DNA from: Takakia lepidozioides | Lineage: Eukaryota; Streptophyta; Takakiopsida; Takakiales; Takakiaceae | NCBI GenBank assembly: GCA_030704615.1 | Contig: CM060732.1 | Span: forward strand, 6,572,001 to 6,636,000 | DNA: 64,000 nt | Reading direction: 5' to 3' | Notes under the pieces: model-generated | What the model was told of the DNA's origin: nothing | What the model saw: only the letters and a program-made list of their open reading frames with translations | Database searches by the model: none | Position numbers and translations under genes: made by a program | Part shown: in pieces, positions 1 to 10,970 of the stretch | Layout of the letters: every line of letters begins with the position of its first letter | Position numbering within the stretch: position 1 is the stretch's first letter

Positions 1-640
1 ACAGAATGAAATGGGTAAGTGCTTGTAAGCCTGTGGGGCTTGCAAGTATCGATTTAGAGAAAATGTACTCTTCGTCCGTCCTTGTGCCACTGCGTAAGTA
101 GTAAGCGAGTGTGTAGTCTGTTATTTCCGCCATAGCTTCAAAGCTATAGCTTTGATTGTTCTCCCGTCGAGACGCCCGTTACTTGGAACGACGCCGACTC
201 TTGCGCTCAAATCCCTCTAAATTCTTGATTTTGCTTCTTGGAAAATACCCTGCAGGTAATTCTGGCTCATGATTGGCTGTTGGCTCTGTGATTGGTTTTG
301 TAATTTAATTCCCTTCCGTGGATTTCCCCCCTGGACTGTCCACTAGGATAGCACATGTGCAGGTTTCCCTTTTCTGTACTCGAAAGGGTTCCGTTACCCT
401 CTGAATGCATTAATGGGCCCACAATAGTTGACCGGGTAGGTACTTTGACGGCCAATTTTGATCCACGTGTCCATTTCTAAACCTGCCTCCGTCCCACTTT
501 TCCGCCGGCCACTCTCCGGATGTTAACCCACGTCCACCTGTCACTGATCCTATGGACTGTGTAATAGGCTGTGTTGAGCTGTGATAGGCTGTGTGGCACT
601 GTGATGGGCTGTGATAGGCTGTGTTGATGTGGGCCACGGC
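1..640 (-). other. Presumed 3' LTR side of element 1, weakly defined
   Basis: This stretch lies beyond the integrase end of the minus-strand element 1, where its 3' LTR should be. I see no coding sequence. I could not align it by eye with the presumed 5' LTR at 7329-8098, although both carry CTGTG-rich repeats at their outer (U3) side. The LTR call is inference from position. The left end is cut by the window. Confidence 0.3.
540..640. repeat. CTGTG-rich degenerate short tandem repeat
   Basis: Several copies of a motif close to GGCTGTGATA follow one another with small variations. The same motif family recurs at 7905-8090 and 58015-58450, each time in an LTR-like or leader region of a retroelement. 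Confidence 0.75.
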
Positions 641-677
641 TGTGATAGGAAATGTACCCTGGTCATATACGCTCGGC

Positions 678-1917
678 TTAGCGACAAGTGCTCCATACTC
701 CGTTGGTATCACTGGCGCAGCCCGTGACTGCTTTGCGTTTCAACATGCAAATCGTGCTGCAATGTTTGTCATGGATACCACTGTACCCCTTCAACTTATT
801 GGCATTGACTCTTCCCAGCATCTCTTTGTTAATGGTTTGTAACATGGCTGTGTTTGTTATCATACATCTTCTGTATGACATAAGGTCCTTTCCATGGTGA
901 TTTAAGCTTAGAAGCTTTAATCTTCCCCTTCTTCTGCAACCAGAGAACCAAATCTCCCGTCTTAAAAGTCTTTAATTTGCCTTCATCAAACTGTTCCTTC
1001 CTCTTCATCTGAATTCTGGTCATGTTATCAGCTGCATCAGCACGTACTTCTTCCACATGGTATAATTCATGTTTCCTGACCTTAATTGAATCTTCCAATT
1101 CCATTCTCTTTCCCCATTCCGTTCTCATGGTAGGTAACAAGAATTCCACTGGAAGTAAAGCTTCCATACCATAAACTAATTGGAATGGTGTATACTTAGT
1201 GGTGACTTTATATGAAGTCCTGTATGACCACAAAGCTGTCAGCAGCTTTGTATCCCAATCCGTTCTGTTTGCATTGACTATCTTAGCCAAGATAGTACAT
1301 AGTATTTTGTTGGTAGCCTCTGCCTGCCCATTACCCTGTGGGTAATACGTTGTACTCTTCCTATGCACAATCATGAACTCTTTAGTCAATAGTTCAATGG
1401 TCTCATTAATGAAGTGACTTCCTGGTCACTGATAAATTCCAAGGGACAGCCAAATCGTGTAAGTATGTTCTCATACAGGAACCTTGCTGTGGACTTGGCT
1501 GTGTTGTCCCTCAGAGCTTTAGCTTCCACCCACTTCGTAGTATAATCAGTGGCTGTAATTATGTACTTGTTCTGTGTATTCTTGGCCGGTGGGTTAATTG
1601 GTCCAACAAAGTCTAGTCCCCCATTTCTGAAATGGTTCAGTAGGCATCGTAGGATGCAAAGCCATCTTCCCAGATCTCTGCAAAGGTCCTAGCCTCTGAC
1701 ATTCATCACAACTCTGACAATACTTGTGTACATCTTTGAACAAAGTAGGCCACCAGTAACCTGCAAGTAGTATCTTCCTACTGGTAGTCTCTTCTCCAAA
1801 ATGACCTCCAGCCACTCCTTTATGAACTTCCTCCAAAACTTTATTTACTTCATGGTGGTACAAGCATCGTTTAAGTACTCCATCAGGTCCTAGCTTATAC
1901 ATTCTGCCCCCTACCAT
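678..1917 (-). pseudogene. Element 1 integrase, frameshifted
   Basis: On the minus strand, 1594-1917 encodes the zinc-binding N-terminus: a histidine pair (HKGVAGGHFG) followed by CQSCDEC. Then comes the catalytic core. TDYTTKW near 1500-1560 carries the first Asp, SDQE near 1420 the second, and YYPQGNGQAE at about 1330 the catalytic Glu. The C-terminal domain (KTGDLVLWLQKKGK, KGPYVIQKMYDN) runs to about 840. After a frameshift, a tail similar to gypsy integrase C-termini (NANKLKGYSG) continues to about 678. At least three frame breaks are visible, near 1600, 1400 and 840. It would insert element cDNA into chromosomes if intact. Confidence 0.85.
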
Positions 1918-2086
1918 AGTATAGGTAAAGCCTTGATAGCGATTCTCTTCCTCTGCTCCTTACCATAACTAGGTGGGCACTGACCATGAGTAAGGTAGTA
2001 TCTGATTGGCCACTGCCAATCTAACCATTCATCTGCACTTCCTTGCACCTCCATTGCAAATAAACTCGCATCAGGTAATTGGTCGT

Positions 2087-2743
2087 CTACTCCTGTGGCG
2101 GCTCTCCTGTTGTTAGGCGTGACAAATGATCTGCCACAAGATGCAAACGGCCAGGCTTGTAAACAACTTCGAACTCAAACTCGTGCAAGATTATTAACCA
2201 CCTTGCTATCCTTCCACTTATCAAAGGTTTGTTCACCAGATATATCAGAGCCTGGTGATCCACATAAAACATAAACTTTCTTCCAATAGGTAATGCCTGA
2301 ATTTCTTGACTGCATAAATCATTGCCAGTGCTTCTCTTTCAGTTGTGCTATAGTTCTTTCAGCACTGTTCATCAACCTGCTAGCATAGTACACACAGGTG
2401 AATCTATATTTCCTGTAACATTTTGGGCTAACACCGCTCCCAACGCTTCTCCTGAGGCATCACAGTGAACATGAAATACTACATGCCAGTGAGGGTTAAT
2501 CAGCACAGGTGTAGTTGTTACTGACAATGTAAGTTCCTCAAAAGCCTGTTGACATTCAGCTGTCCATGCAAACACTGCATCTTTCTTCAGAAGCTTGCTC
2601 AATGGTGCTGCTATCTGTGCATACCTTTTGACAAATCTTCTGTAATAACTGGTTTGTCCAAGGAATCTCCTTAGACTCTTAACATTTACTGGTGGTGGAG
2701 AGGCTTTAATGGCCTCTGTTCTTCCACCCCCTCTTACACACAA
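2087..2743 (-). pseudogene. Element 1 RT thumb/connection and RNase H, frameshifted
   Basis: The segment 2372-2743 encodes the usual post-RT stretch (FLGQTSYYRRFVKRYA, APLSKLLKK, then FHVHCDASGEALGAVLAQ, the start of RNase H). After a break near 2280-2370, 2087-2272 gives the RNase H end (VDHQALIYLVNKP, FEVVYKPGRLHLVADHLSR). It would degrade the RNA strand during reverse transcription. It follows the RT at 2706-3749 in an overlapping frame, so a frameshift lies near 2740. Confidence 0.85.
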
Positions 2744-3749
2744 TGTGTCCCAAAAGCACCCCTGAGTTCACACAGAAAGTACACTTCTCTGGATTCAGGC
2801 CCAGACCTCTCATCCTGCATCTGGCCAAACATAACTCCAATTTATGCAAGTGCTCATTCTTAGAGCTGTACACACTGAAATCATCCAAGAACACCTGCAT
2901 GAAATCATCCAGATACTCATGAAAAGATTCACTTATCACTCTCTGAAAGGTTGCTGGTGCATTACAAAGTCCAAAAGGCATGACTTTGTATGCATAAGCA
3001 CCCCAGTCTGTGATGAAAGCTGTCTTTCCCTGGTCTTCTTCTGCCACTTGCACTTGATTATAACCACTGAAGCCATCCATGAATGAGTACATCTCATGGC
3101 CTGCCACAGTGTCCAATACCGCTTCTGTGAATGGCAAAGGGAAAGGATCTTTCTTCGTGCAAGCATTCAACTTCTTATAGTTCACACAAACTCTCAGTTT
3201 ACCATTCTTCTTGGGAACTATCACAATGGGTGACAACCAAGTTGTATACTCTATCGGGTATATAAACTTAGCCTCAGCCAACTTCTTGATCTCTTCTCCA
3301 ACCTTCTGTGCATAGTTGGGATTCATTCTGTACCTTGCCTGTTTGATTGGTACTGACCCTGGTTCCAGTTCAATCTTATGCTGACAGATCTCAGGTGGTA
3401 TCCCTTTTAGATCCTCGTAGCTCCAAGCAAATACATCTCTGTATTTGATGAACAAACTCTTAGCTTCCTCAAAGAATTCTGGCTCCAAATCAGCCCCTAC
3501 CTTCACCATCCTCGGTTCCTCTTCAGTTCCCACATTCACTTCTCTCACCTGCTCATCAGCTGTGATTGTCCAACCAGTCACCACTTCATCCTGTAAACTC
3601 ACAGTGGCTGGTTCCTCTAGGATTTCCATTTCTCCTTCTCTTTCTTCATAGAAATGTGGTGGGTAACTGCTTGTTTCACCTTCAATTGGTGTTGCTGTCA
3701 CTACACCACAGCAGATACCTTTTAAACAACTTAGGCCTTCCAGCTGCAT
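2706..3749 (-). pseudogene. Element 1 reverse transcriptase
   Basis: A 347-residue open stretch carries the RT palm and fingers: LSPIVIVPKKNGKLRVCVNY, then FPLPFTEAVLD, FMDGFSGYNQVQV and VMPFGLCNAPATFQR. The catalytic box, normally Y/F-x-D-D, reads VFLDDFSVYS, so both aspartates remain. The domain is the best-preserved part of element 1, but it joins protease and RNase H only through frame changes. It copies the element RNA into DNA in cytoplasmic particles. Assignment to gypsy RT is firm; the Tat-like placement is by motif memory. Confidence 0.9.
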
Positions 3750-4786
3750 CTCTGCAACCTGCTCCCACTCTGGGTGTGCAGCGAACAGGGTAGCTTCCTG
3801 CTCCTCATCCAGTCCTCCCCTCCAGTCATACTCCCTGACCCTCGAGGTCTTCTCGTAGCAGGTAATCTACTAGATTTCTTAGTGGTAATTTGTATCTTGT
3901 GCATTAGTAACTGGGAATTCCAGTCATGGAATACCCTGGCCTGTTTCAGCCACGGACGTCCCAATAATAAGGAGTAAGCCTCCATGACTTCATCCATTTT
4001 CAACACAGTTACTGTGATCATAAAGATCATCTTTTGAATCTGTATCTTAACTCCTCTTATCAATCCCAATGGCTGTACACTTCTTTGATCTGCCATTGTT
4101 ACTGTAAATGGGGCTGGTTTCATGTTACTTAGACCAAGCTTCTGCCTTAATTGGTCTGTCATGATATTCACTCCAGAGCCTCCATCTATCAGTACATCAG
4201 TTAGTTCTGTGCTTCCAATTCTCAATTGGATTACTGGCATAGAATCATCAAAGTCCATGACTGTTTCTCGCCCTTCCGGCTTCACATTATAACTGGTCAC
4301 CTTGCTGTTCAGGTCTGTGTTTCCTGTCACATGGGCAATTCGATTGATTGCTTGATACAGCCTGTGTCTACAATAAGGTGCCACAGCCAATAGCTGTCCA
4401 ATGGTAATCTCTGCTTTGGTCTGGCATATTACTTCAGCCAAAGTCCCTTCATTACTCTGCATGTCTGCAGCTTCTTTCTTCCTTTCATCCTCACTCACTT
4501 CTTCTTCTCCATCAGAATCAGAGGAATCTGCCATAGGAATATCAGTACTCTTCTGCATTTCCCTTATGGTATCTGCCACTTCCTTGTGCAGTTCCTTCTC
4601 ATCTCTCCAAGCCTCATCATCTTCAGGCACATCACTGCCATCTTCATTATCATCATCTTCCTCAACTACTGGAGGTATTAGTTTGGCTTTGCTTCTTGTT
4701 ACTATCATTGTACTTACTTCTGGTACAACACATGGCCTAACCATGTGAGCTGCCACCACTGGGCCCTCATTCACAGGAGCTCTCAT
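3731..4786 (-). pseudogene. Element 1 aspartic protease with acidic linker
   Basis: A 351-residue open stretch. The first third is acidic (VEEDDDNEDGSDVPEDDEA). The protease core shows VLIDGGSGVNIM near 4190, in the position of the D-T/S-G active site, followed by the usual later motif YSLLLGRPWLKQ near 3950. DGG in place of D-T/S-G is seen directly; I cannot say whether it is a loss or a clade variant. It would cleave the Gag-Pol polyprotein. Confidence 0.8.
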
Positions 4787-5500
4787 CTCATTCTGGTGTC
4801 TAATCCAGAATGAACAGGCTGCCTTGCGATGTCCTGCCTGATTACAATAGTAACACAGTTCTTCACCATTGGGTCCTCGCCCTTGGTCTGCTCTGGATTA
4901 TTTCTGTAATCCTGATTCCCTGGCTGGTAATTCCCCCTTGGATTACCCTGATAGTTGCCTCTGGAATTTCCTTGGTAATTCCCTTGAATTACCTCTCCCT
5001 TCCATGCCATTGTTATAACCACCAGGCCTACCATAGTGGTCCTGATCACTGTTTCTTCTTGGCTGGGGCTGCACTTGATGCACCCTTACTTGCCTAGGTT
5101 CTCTTGCTGCTGTCCTTCTGTTGTAGTAACAATTCTCAGTAGAATGGTTATCCATTTTACAGATAGTACAGTGTTTCTCCTTCATGTGGCATTCAGTGGT
5201 GGTATGGCCTTCATTCTGGCACTTTGCACACCAAACACCCTTCCTCCAATGTGTTGCAGCCTCTGTGGCATACTTCTTCAAGATTTCTTCTAATCTTTTT
5301 CTCATAGTTATCCCTCTTCAACTTCTCCTTCCTCTTACTCTTCCTTTTAGCTCTTGCTCTTCTTCCTCATCTGACTCATCCTCAGAGTCCTCATCATCCC
5401 TTTTCTCTCTCCTGAGCATTCCCAATTGCTCAATTCTGTTCGCTGTTTCAAATGCCTCCTCCACTGTATTATGGGGTAACATATCCACTTTCTTTTGCAA
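4783..5500 (-). pseudogene. Element 1 Gag nucleocapsid part with three zinc knuckles
   Basis: In minus-strand frames separated by a frameshift near 4950-5050, three CCHC boxes are visible: CAKCQNEGHTTTEC, CTICKMDNHSTENC and, in another frame near 4830, CYYCNQAGHRKAAC. They bind element RNA during packaging. Upstream (5318-5500) lies an acidic linker. Downstream, a low-complexity stretch of repeated N-Y-Q-G-N units leads into the protease part. Confidence 0.85.
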
Positions 5501-5508
5501 CTCTGGTC

Positions 5509-6582
5509 TTAGTCACTCACAAACCAAGTCTGTAAACCTGGTGCTGGTACAGCAGCCAGCTTTTTCATCATCAATTCCATTTTTTCCATATACTCCTCAA
5601 CAGTTTCATGCTTCTTTTGCTTTAACTGTTGTAAACTTCCATACACTTCATCCTCAGTTTTACTTGTCCTGAACCTATTTCGGAATGTTGTATTCAAGCC
5701 ATTCCAGGTTAGGAAATGATTATCAGGGAATCTTGCATACCATTCACTTGCTTTCTTGATAAGTGAACAAGGAAACAATCTCATCTTGGCATCATCGCCA
5801 TTCTCATTGTTCACAATACACATGTGCTCAAATTGGCTAATGTACATCGGGATCCCCTTTTCCTGAATATATTGGAAAATGTGGTTTTGCCCGTGTTGGT
5901 TGTAACGCCATCTGTGGCCCTACCTTCTGCCCACTGACAGATGCTGGCCCCTTGCTGGTGCTGGTCCTTGAGGACCTGTTGTAGTTGTGGTGGATCTTCC
6001 ACCAAGTGGTGGCCCCTGAGCACTCCCTGCTACTGGCCCCACGATATTCACAGTATTCCCAGCTCCAGTTGCACTACTTCCCACACTCCCTGTCCCCCCA
6101 GAGCCAGATCCAGGGCCCGCCTGATCCCCCTGAGCCGACACCTTCGTTGGCCTGTGATCCAAGTGCTCCACTTGATCCAGGTCCAACGGGTTGGGATGTC
6201 CTGGTTGTAGTCTCAACCTCAGCTGTTGGGTCTACTTCTTCATACTCTTCCTCTTCCAATTTCTTCTCTCTGTTTTCATCCTCCAAGTTCTGCCCTTGGG
6301 TTTCTTCTTCACTCATGTAACTCAACTGCAATGGTGTTGGAGAGTCTGAACTCTCCGTTGCCACATCCTCTCCTCCTTCTTCACCTTCCGTTTCAGAAAC
6401 TGGAGTTCCTGCTTTTGGTGTTCCATGCCAACTCTTATCAAAGATTTCTGTCAAATCTTTTATCCAGGGATGTACCTCAGATCTTTCACCTCGTGGTTGA
6501 TCTTCTTCCCGTACCAATTCCCTTAATCTTTCTTGCAAAGAAAAAGAAGGAGTGGCATCCAACTCTAGTTCTTCCTGGGTGA
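5509..6582 (-). pseudogene. Element 1 Gag capsid core and N-terminal region
   Basis: Residues around FPCSLIKKASEWYARFPDN and KTEDEVYGSLQQLKQKKHE at 5509-5847 match the plant gypsy Gag (retrotrans_gag) core that assembles the particle. The N-terminal region (about 5850-6582) is acidic and rich in Gly, Ser and Pro and is split by a frameshift near 6070-6200. The start codon is uncertain; an in-frame Met lies at 6562. Confidence 0.75.
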
Positions 6583-6599
6583 TGTACTCTCTGATCTTA

Positions 6600-7310
6600 A
6601 TGGTGTGTGAGAGGTCCAGATGATTCCCCTATGTCTATTCCTCTCTCCCAAAGATATGGATAATTAGCTTTCAGATAACTTTCTTTTTGCTGAATATCTC
6701 TGGAGTCTAGCTTCTCTTTCATCACTCATGTCCCATGTCTTTCATTTCTTTAATGTGGCAATAACCAAAACTCTCTTCTGTAGTATCTCTCGTATATGCC
6801 TGGGTTTCTTTCAAGCTTCAATGCACCCTTGGCTATACTAGAAGTCTCGTTACCATATAACCATATGGCAAACAAGTCTGGAAAGCTGTTCTTGGTGTGA
6901 GTTTGATCCACAGAATATCCTTTGGAATCCAATTCTTTACCAGTACAAGCTCTTCATGCATATGAGTATAAACATTCACCTTCCTTTCCTCCCAGCCTTC
7001 AAACTCTACTCGCTTAATGGATAGCAATGCTATCACATAAACCAGTGTTTGGTAACCAACTTCCTCTACAGGCCACCTGATAAATCTTTATCACTCCTTT
7101 CTCCAGACCCCACTCAGGGTCAGCATCATGCACTCTCTTAAGAATGTTTTCTTTACAACCGTCTGGCAATTCCAAGAACCTCTGAAAGAATGTTTGGACA
7201 ATCTTTCCTTCTCAGTTTCACAGGGAATTTGATTCACATCAAATTCTTTAATTCTCCAACCACCATGATCCCACCAGATGCCTGTCACATCTGGTTGTTC
7301 ATGACCCAGT
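6600..7310 (-). other. Element 1 leader between gag and primer binding site
   Basis: About 700 bases of untranslated leader on the minus strand. I see only short chance reading frames and no known motif. Confidence 0.4.
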
Positions 7311-7328
7311 TCCCCAGTATGGTCGCCA
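7311..7328 (-). other. Primer binding site of element 1
   Basis: On the minus strand the 18 bases begin TGGCGACC and end GGGGA, complementary to a tRNA 3' end finishing in CCA. They lie two bases after a sequence ending in CA, the expected LTR end. The form resembles the tRNA-Arg type primer sites of plant Tat/Ogre elements, as I remember them. This fixes the inner edge of the 5' LTR at about 7331. Confidence 0.75.
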
Positions 7329-8098
7329 AATGTCGAGCGGCTTTTACTCACCCATCCCTTCGCTATCCGAGGTGGAAACTCCAAGATAGAAGAGTTGGAT
7401 ATCTCTAAGCACTCAGCCCGCTCAGTACAATCAGTCATGACCTGCAGCTAGTGAATCATGGTTGTGCTTCCCCTTTGTATTCCTTCTTGCCTTCATGTTA
7501 TCAATTTACCTTATCTGATACTGAAGCATCAGATTGCTTCAGTATCTTCTTAGTTCCAGTTAATCATGCATTCATTTCACAGCTTCACTCATGTCTCTCT
7601 ACACAGTGTGCTTGTATCGAATAAGTATCAGATTACGATTTATCAGGTACTAGGCCAATGTCAAGTGACTCTAATCCGCCCTACAGTATCACTACAGCTT
7701 GCATGAAATAAGCATCTACTGTTCATCTCTCCTCCTACTCCGTGCTCTCGTTCTTGCTCTCCCTGATCTTCTCTCCTCCATGACCAGAAGCGCTCCCCCC
7801 GTAGTCTCCTTCTTTCGTTGCCGCCCTCCTTATCTGCCCCCAAGCTGTTCTAACCACCTAACTAATTAACCGTCCCCCTCACAGTCGTTCCCTGCCAATG
7901 ATTGTTCCCTATGTACTGTGACAAACTGTGTTGTGTTGTGGGCTGTAGCTGTGCTGTGAGACTGGCTGTGCGAAGCTGTGTGTGTCGGGCTGTGGCTGTG
8001 AGAAGCTGTGTTGGCTGTGACTGGCTGTGCGAAGCTGTGGGCCGGGTTGTGTTGGCTGTGACTGGCTGTGGCTGTAGGCTGTGTCCCCCCCCCCCTAA
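7329..8098 (-). mobile_element. Presumed 5' LTR of element 1
   Basis: The segment lies directly upstream, on the minus strand, of the primer binding site. Its inner end is ...CGACA. Its outer end is a CTGTG repeat followed by a run of C at 8087-8097, where element 2 gag sequence begins. It has no coding content. No matching second LTR could be confirmed by eye at 1-640, so the outer edge is a guess. Confidence 0.45.
7905..8090. repeat. CTGTG-rich degenerate short tandem repeat
   Basis: Repeated GGCTGTG, AAGCTGTG and similar words fill about 185 bases. The motif family is the same as at 540-640 and 58015-58450. Confidence 0.8.
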
Positions 8099-8254
8099 AG
8101 CCTGCTGCTGCCACCCCTAAGGCTCCTGTTGGTCTCAGTCTACGCAAAAAATAAGGGTACCCACAAGAACCCGTAAAAGCGTCTAAGTCCCAAGCAGCCC
8201 TCTAACAACACCTTCGAGGGCGTACGAAATCGGAAGGCACTCAACACCTGACTC

Positions 8255-9668
8255 TTGGAGCTAGAGCAGTACTTCCGGGCGGCCAAGTTGAGTGACGAGG
8301 ATCGGGTGGAAGTGACTCCCACCTATTTGAGGGGCTATGCTCAACAATGGTGGCAGAAACGCCTTTACGACCGAGGCCCAAACCCGGAAACCTTGAACTG
8401 GAGTGGATTCAAAGAACTGATGAAGAGACAGTTTGTGCCCCTCAACGCGTCCTGGCTCGCCCGGGACAAGATGAGGAATCTAAAGCAAACGGATGACATT
8501 CGGGGATATGTTCAGGCTTTCAATGTGCTGTTGCTCGAAGTCGCGGACATGGCAGAACCAAAAATGGTCTTCAACTTTGTGGCGGGATTGGCCCCATGGG
8601 CCAGGCGGAAGTTGGAGGAGAAGCCACCTAAGACTTTGAACGAGGCAATTGAGAAGGCTGAATGTTTCTCGGATGTCCCTAGGGGCGAAAGACAAGGCCG
8701 TACGGAGCTGAACCATAAAAGGCCCGGCGGGAGGGTGACTCCTTCCGACCGGAAAAGAAGTGGGATAGGCCACGCGGCGATAATGGCACATGGAAATTGA
8801 AGGGAGGGCCCTCACACGTCAAGACGGCACCTGGTGCCCCGAAAGAAAAACCAGGTGCGGCGGCTTATGGCGGGCAGAAGGCGACCTTCGATGGAGTGTG
8901 CTTTAATTGCGGGGAATCCGGGCACATGGCAAAAAAATGCGCGAAACCCCGACAATTGAACATGACTCGGGCAACCACAGAGTTGTCCGAGGATTCCATT
9001 AGCCATTTGGTGGAAGCAGTGGTTGCCAAGACTTGCAAGATAGGCAACTACTCTTGTGAGTTGTATCAGGAGACTGCCGCCCTACGTAAAGGGAGTCAGT
9101 TATTGTTCGTGAGTGGGATAATTTCCGGAACTAACGTGTCGTTGTTGGTGGACATAGGAGCGTCGCACTCCTTCATGACACCGGCAACGGCACGGAAGCT
9201 GGGACTCTCGACAAGTGATGTGGGGGCTTCTATTGAGGTACGTTCTGCTAAAGGAGAACCACAATTGGCGACGAGGTTGGCGTTCGATGTTCCTCTTCAG
9301 CTCGGGAGTTGGGAAGGACGTGATAACTTCACCGAGATCGATGGAGTGGATCTCATTTTGGGGATGACCTTTTTGAGCAAATCAGGAGCGGTCATAGATG
9401 GTCGCAAGAGAATAGTCACGCTACCGTGTGGGAATGGTGGCAAAGTTTTACGAGTTTCGAAAACGCCCAACCCAGTGGGAGGGCGAATAAACTTGCTATC
9501 AGCAAAGGAGTGGGCCGTGGAGGAGCCACACGAGCCCCAATTTTTGCTTTACGTAAGACAAGTGAAGGGAGAAGGCGATGGGGAGCCGAGCCCAGATTGG
9601 ATCAAGGGGATTTTGGAGAAATATCAGGATGTGATGCCAGAGGATTTGCCAAGCGGCTTGCCACCGTG
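8255..9668 (+). pseudogene. Element 2 Gag and protease, decayed
   Basis: Residues 8255-8800 give the Gag core (LELEQYFRAAKLSDEDR, AQQWWQKRL, DDIRGYVQAFNVLL). After a stop near 8800, another frame carries one zinc knuckle, CFNCGESGHMAKKC, at about 8901. The protease follows (LLVDIGASHSFMTPATARK near 9146, then VDLILGMTFLSKSGAVIDG). The active-site triplet is D-I-G rather than D-T/S-G; an ATA codon here is one C-to-T step from Thr. A TGA at 9667-9669 ends the frame before RT. Confidence 0.85.
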
Positions 9669-10970
9669 AAGAGGAGTTGACCACAAGATTGAGGTGATAC
9701 CGGGATCGGAGCCGCTTGCCAAGGCGCCCTACTGGTTGAGCCACAGAGAGTTGGTCGAGCTGAAGACTCAGCTCAAGGATCTAATGTCAAAGCGGTACAT
9801 CCGGCCGAGTAAGTCACCTTACGGAGCCCCAGTACTATTCGCAGACAAAAAAGATGGGACGCTGCGGATGTGTGTCGATTACAGGGCTCTGAATAAGGTG
9901 ACTATCAAAAACCGATACCCTTTGCCAAAGATCGACGACCTCTTCGATCGGTTGGCAGGAGCAAAGTATTTCAGCCAGATCGATTTGCGCTCCGGGTATC
10001 ATCAAATTCGAGTGGCGGAAGGAGATGAGGAGAAGACCGCGTGCAGGACAAGATATGGTTCATATGAGTTCTTGGTGATGCCTTTTGGGCTCACCAACGC
10101 ACCTGCAACCTTTAGCACGCTAATGAATAGCCTCTTCCAAGAGTGGTTGGACGACTTTGTGATCGTGTACATCGACGACATCTTGGTGTACTCGAAAAAA
10201 AAGGAAGAGCACCTGGAGCATTTCAAAAGGGTGTTCCAGAAATTACGGGAAGGGAAGTTGTATGCCAAAGCTTCAGAGTGTGAATTTGGGGTCACAAAAG
10301 TGGAGTTCATGGGGCATGTGATTACACAGGATGGGATAAAAATGGATGACAGAAAGGTGAGGGCGATCTTGGACTGGGAGCCTCCGACTTCGGCCCCTGA
10401 TCTTTCTTAGGTTTCGCCTCCTATTACCGAAAGTATGTGAGAAATTTCGCCAACATCGCGGGGCCGTTGTCAGACCTTTTGTGTAAATCCAAGGTATGGG
10501 TATGGAACACCTTTTGTGGCCAAGCATTTGCCGAGTTGAAGCAGCGGATGGCAGAAGCTCCAGTCCTGAAAATCCCGGAGTTCGACCGTCCATTTGAGAT
10601 TCATATGGATGCTTCGGACTTCGCGATTGGAGGTGTACTCATGTAGGATGGACGTCCACTGGCTTACGAAAGTAAGAAACTGAATGAAGTGGAGCGACGG
10701 TGGCCAACGCACGAGAAAGAGATGAAGGCGGTGGTGCATTGCCTTGAGCTTCGGCGCCACTATATTGGTTCCAACCCGGTGAAGGTGTTCACGGACAATG
10801 TCACGGTGAAGTATTTTGCCACGCAGCCTAAGTCGTCCCCAAAACAACTTAGGTGGCAAGACACTTTGGCGGTGTTCGACGTGGATATCCAGTACAAACC
10901 GGGACAGGACAATGTGGTGGCCAATGCTTTAAGTAGAAAGCAGCAGCTCATGTTAGTGTACAAGGGCGAG
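9669..10970 (+). pseudogene. Element 2 reverse transcriptase and RNase H, decayed
   Basis: The RT at 9694-10410 is almost complete: [66 protein letters not shown] and the catalytic [11 protein letters not shown] near 10167. A frameshift near 10400 breaks the link to the thumb (NFANIAGPLSDLL). RNase H follows (IHMDASDFAIGGVLM, TAG at 10645-10647, then HEKEMKAVVHCLELRRHYI and KPGQDNVVANALSRK). It copies element RNA to DNA when intact. Confidence 0.9.

Larger units (their letters stand above)
641..7328 (-). mobile_element. Element 1: decayed Ty3/gypsy LTR retrotransposon, Tat/Athila-like
   Basis: Read on the minus strand, the domains follow the gypsy order gag, zinc knuckles, protease, RT, RNase H, integrase. 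A primer binding site sits at 7311-7328 upstream of gag. The linker before RT (FAWSYEDLKGIPPE, then PGSVPIKQARYR) resembles the Tat/Athila (OTA) branch of plant gypsy elements, from family knowledge. The frame is broken at many points, so the copy should be unable to make its own proteins. The interior is about 6.7 kb. Both LTRs are only inferred from position. Confidence 0.85.
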
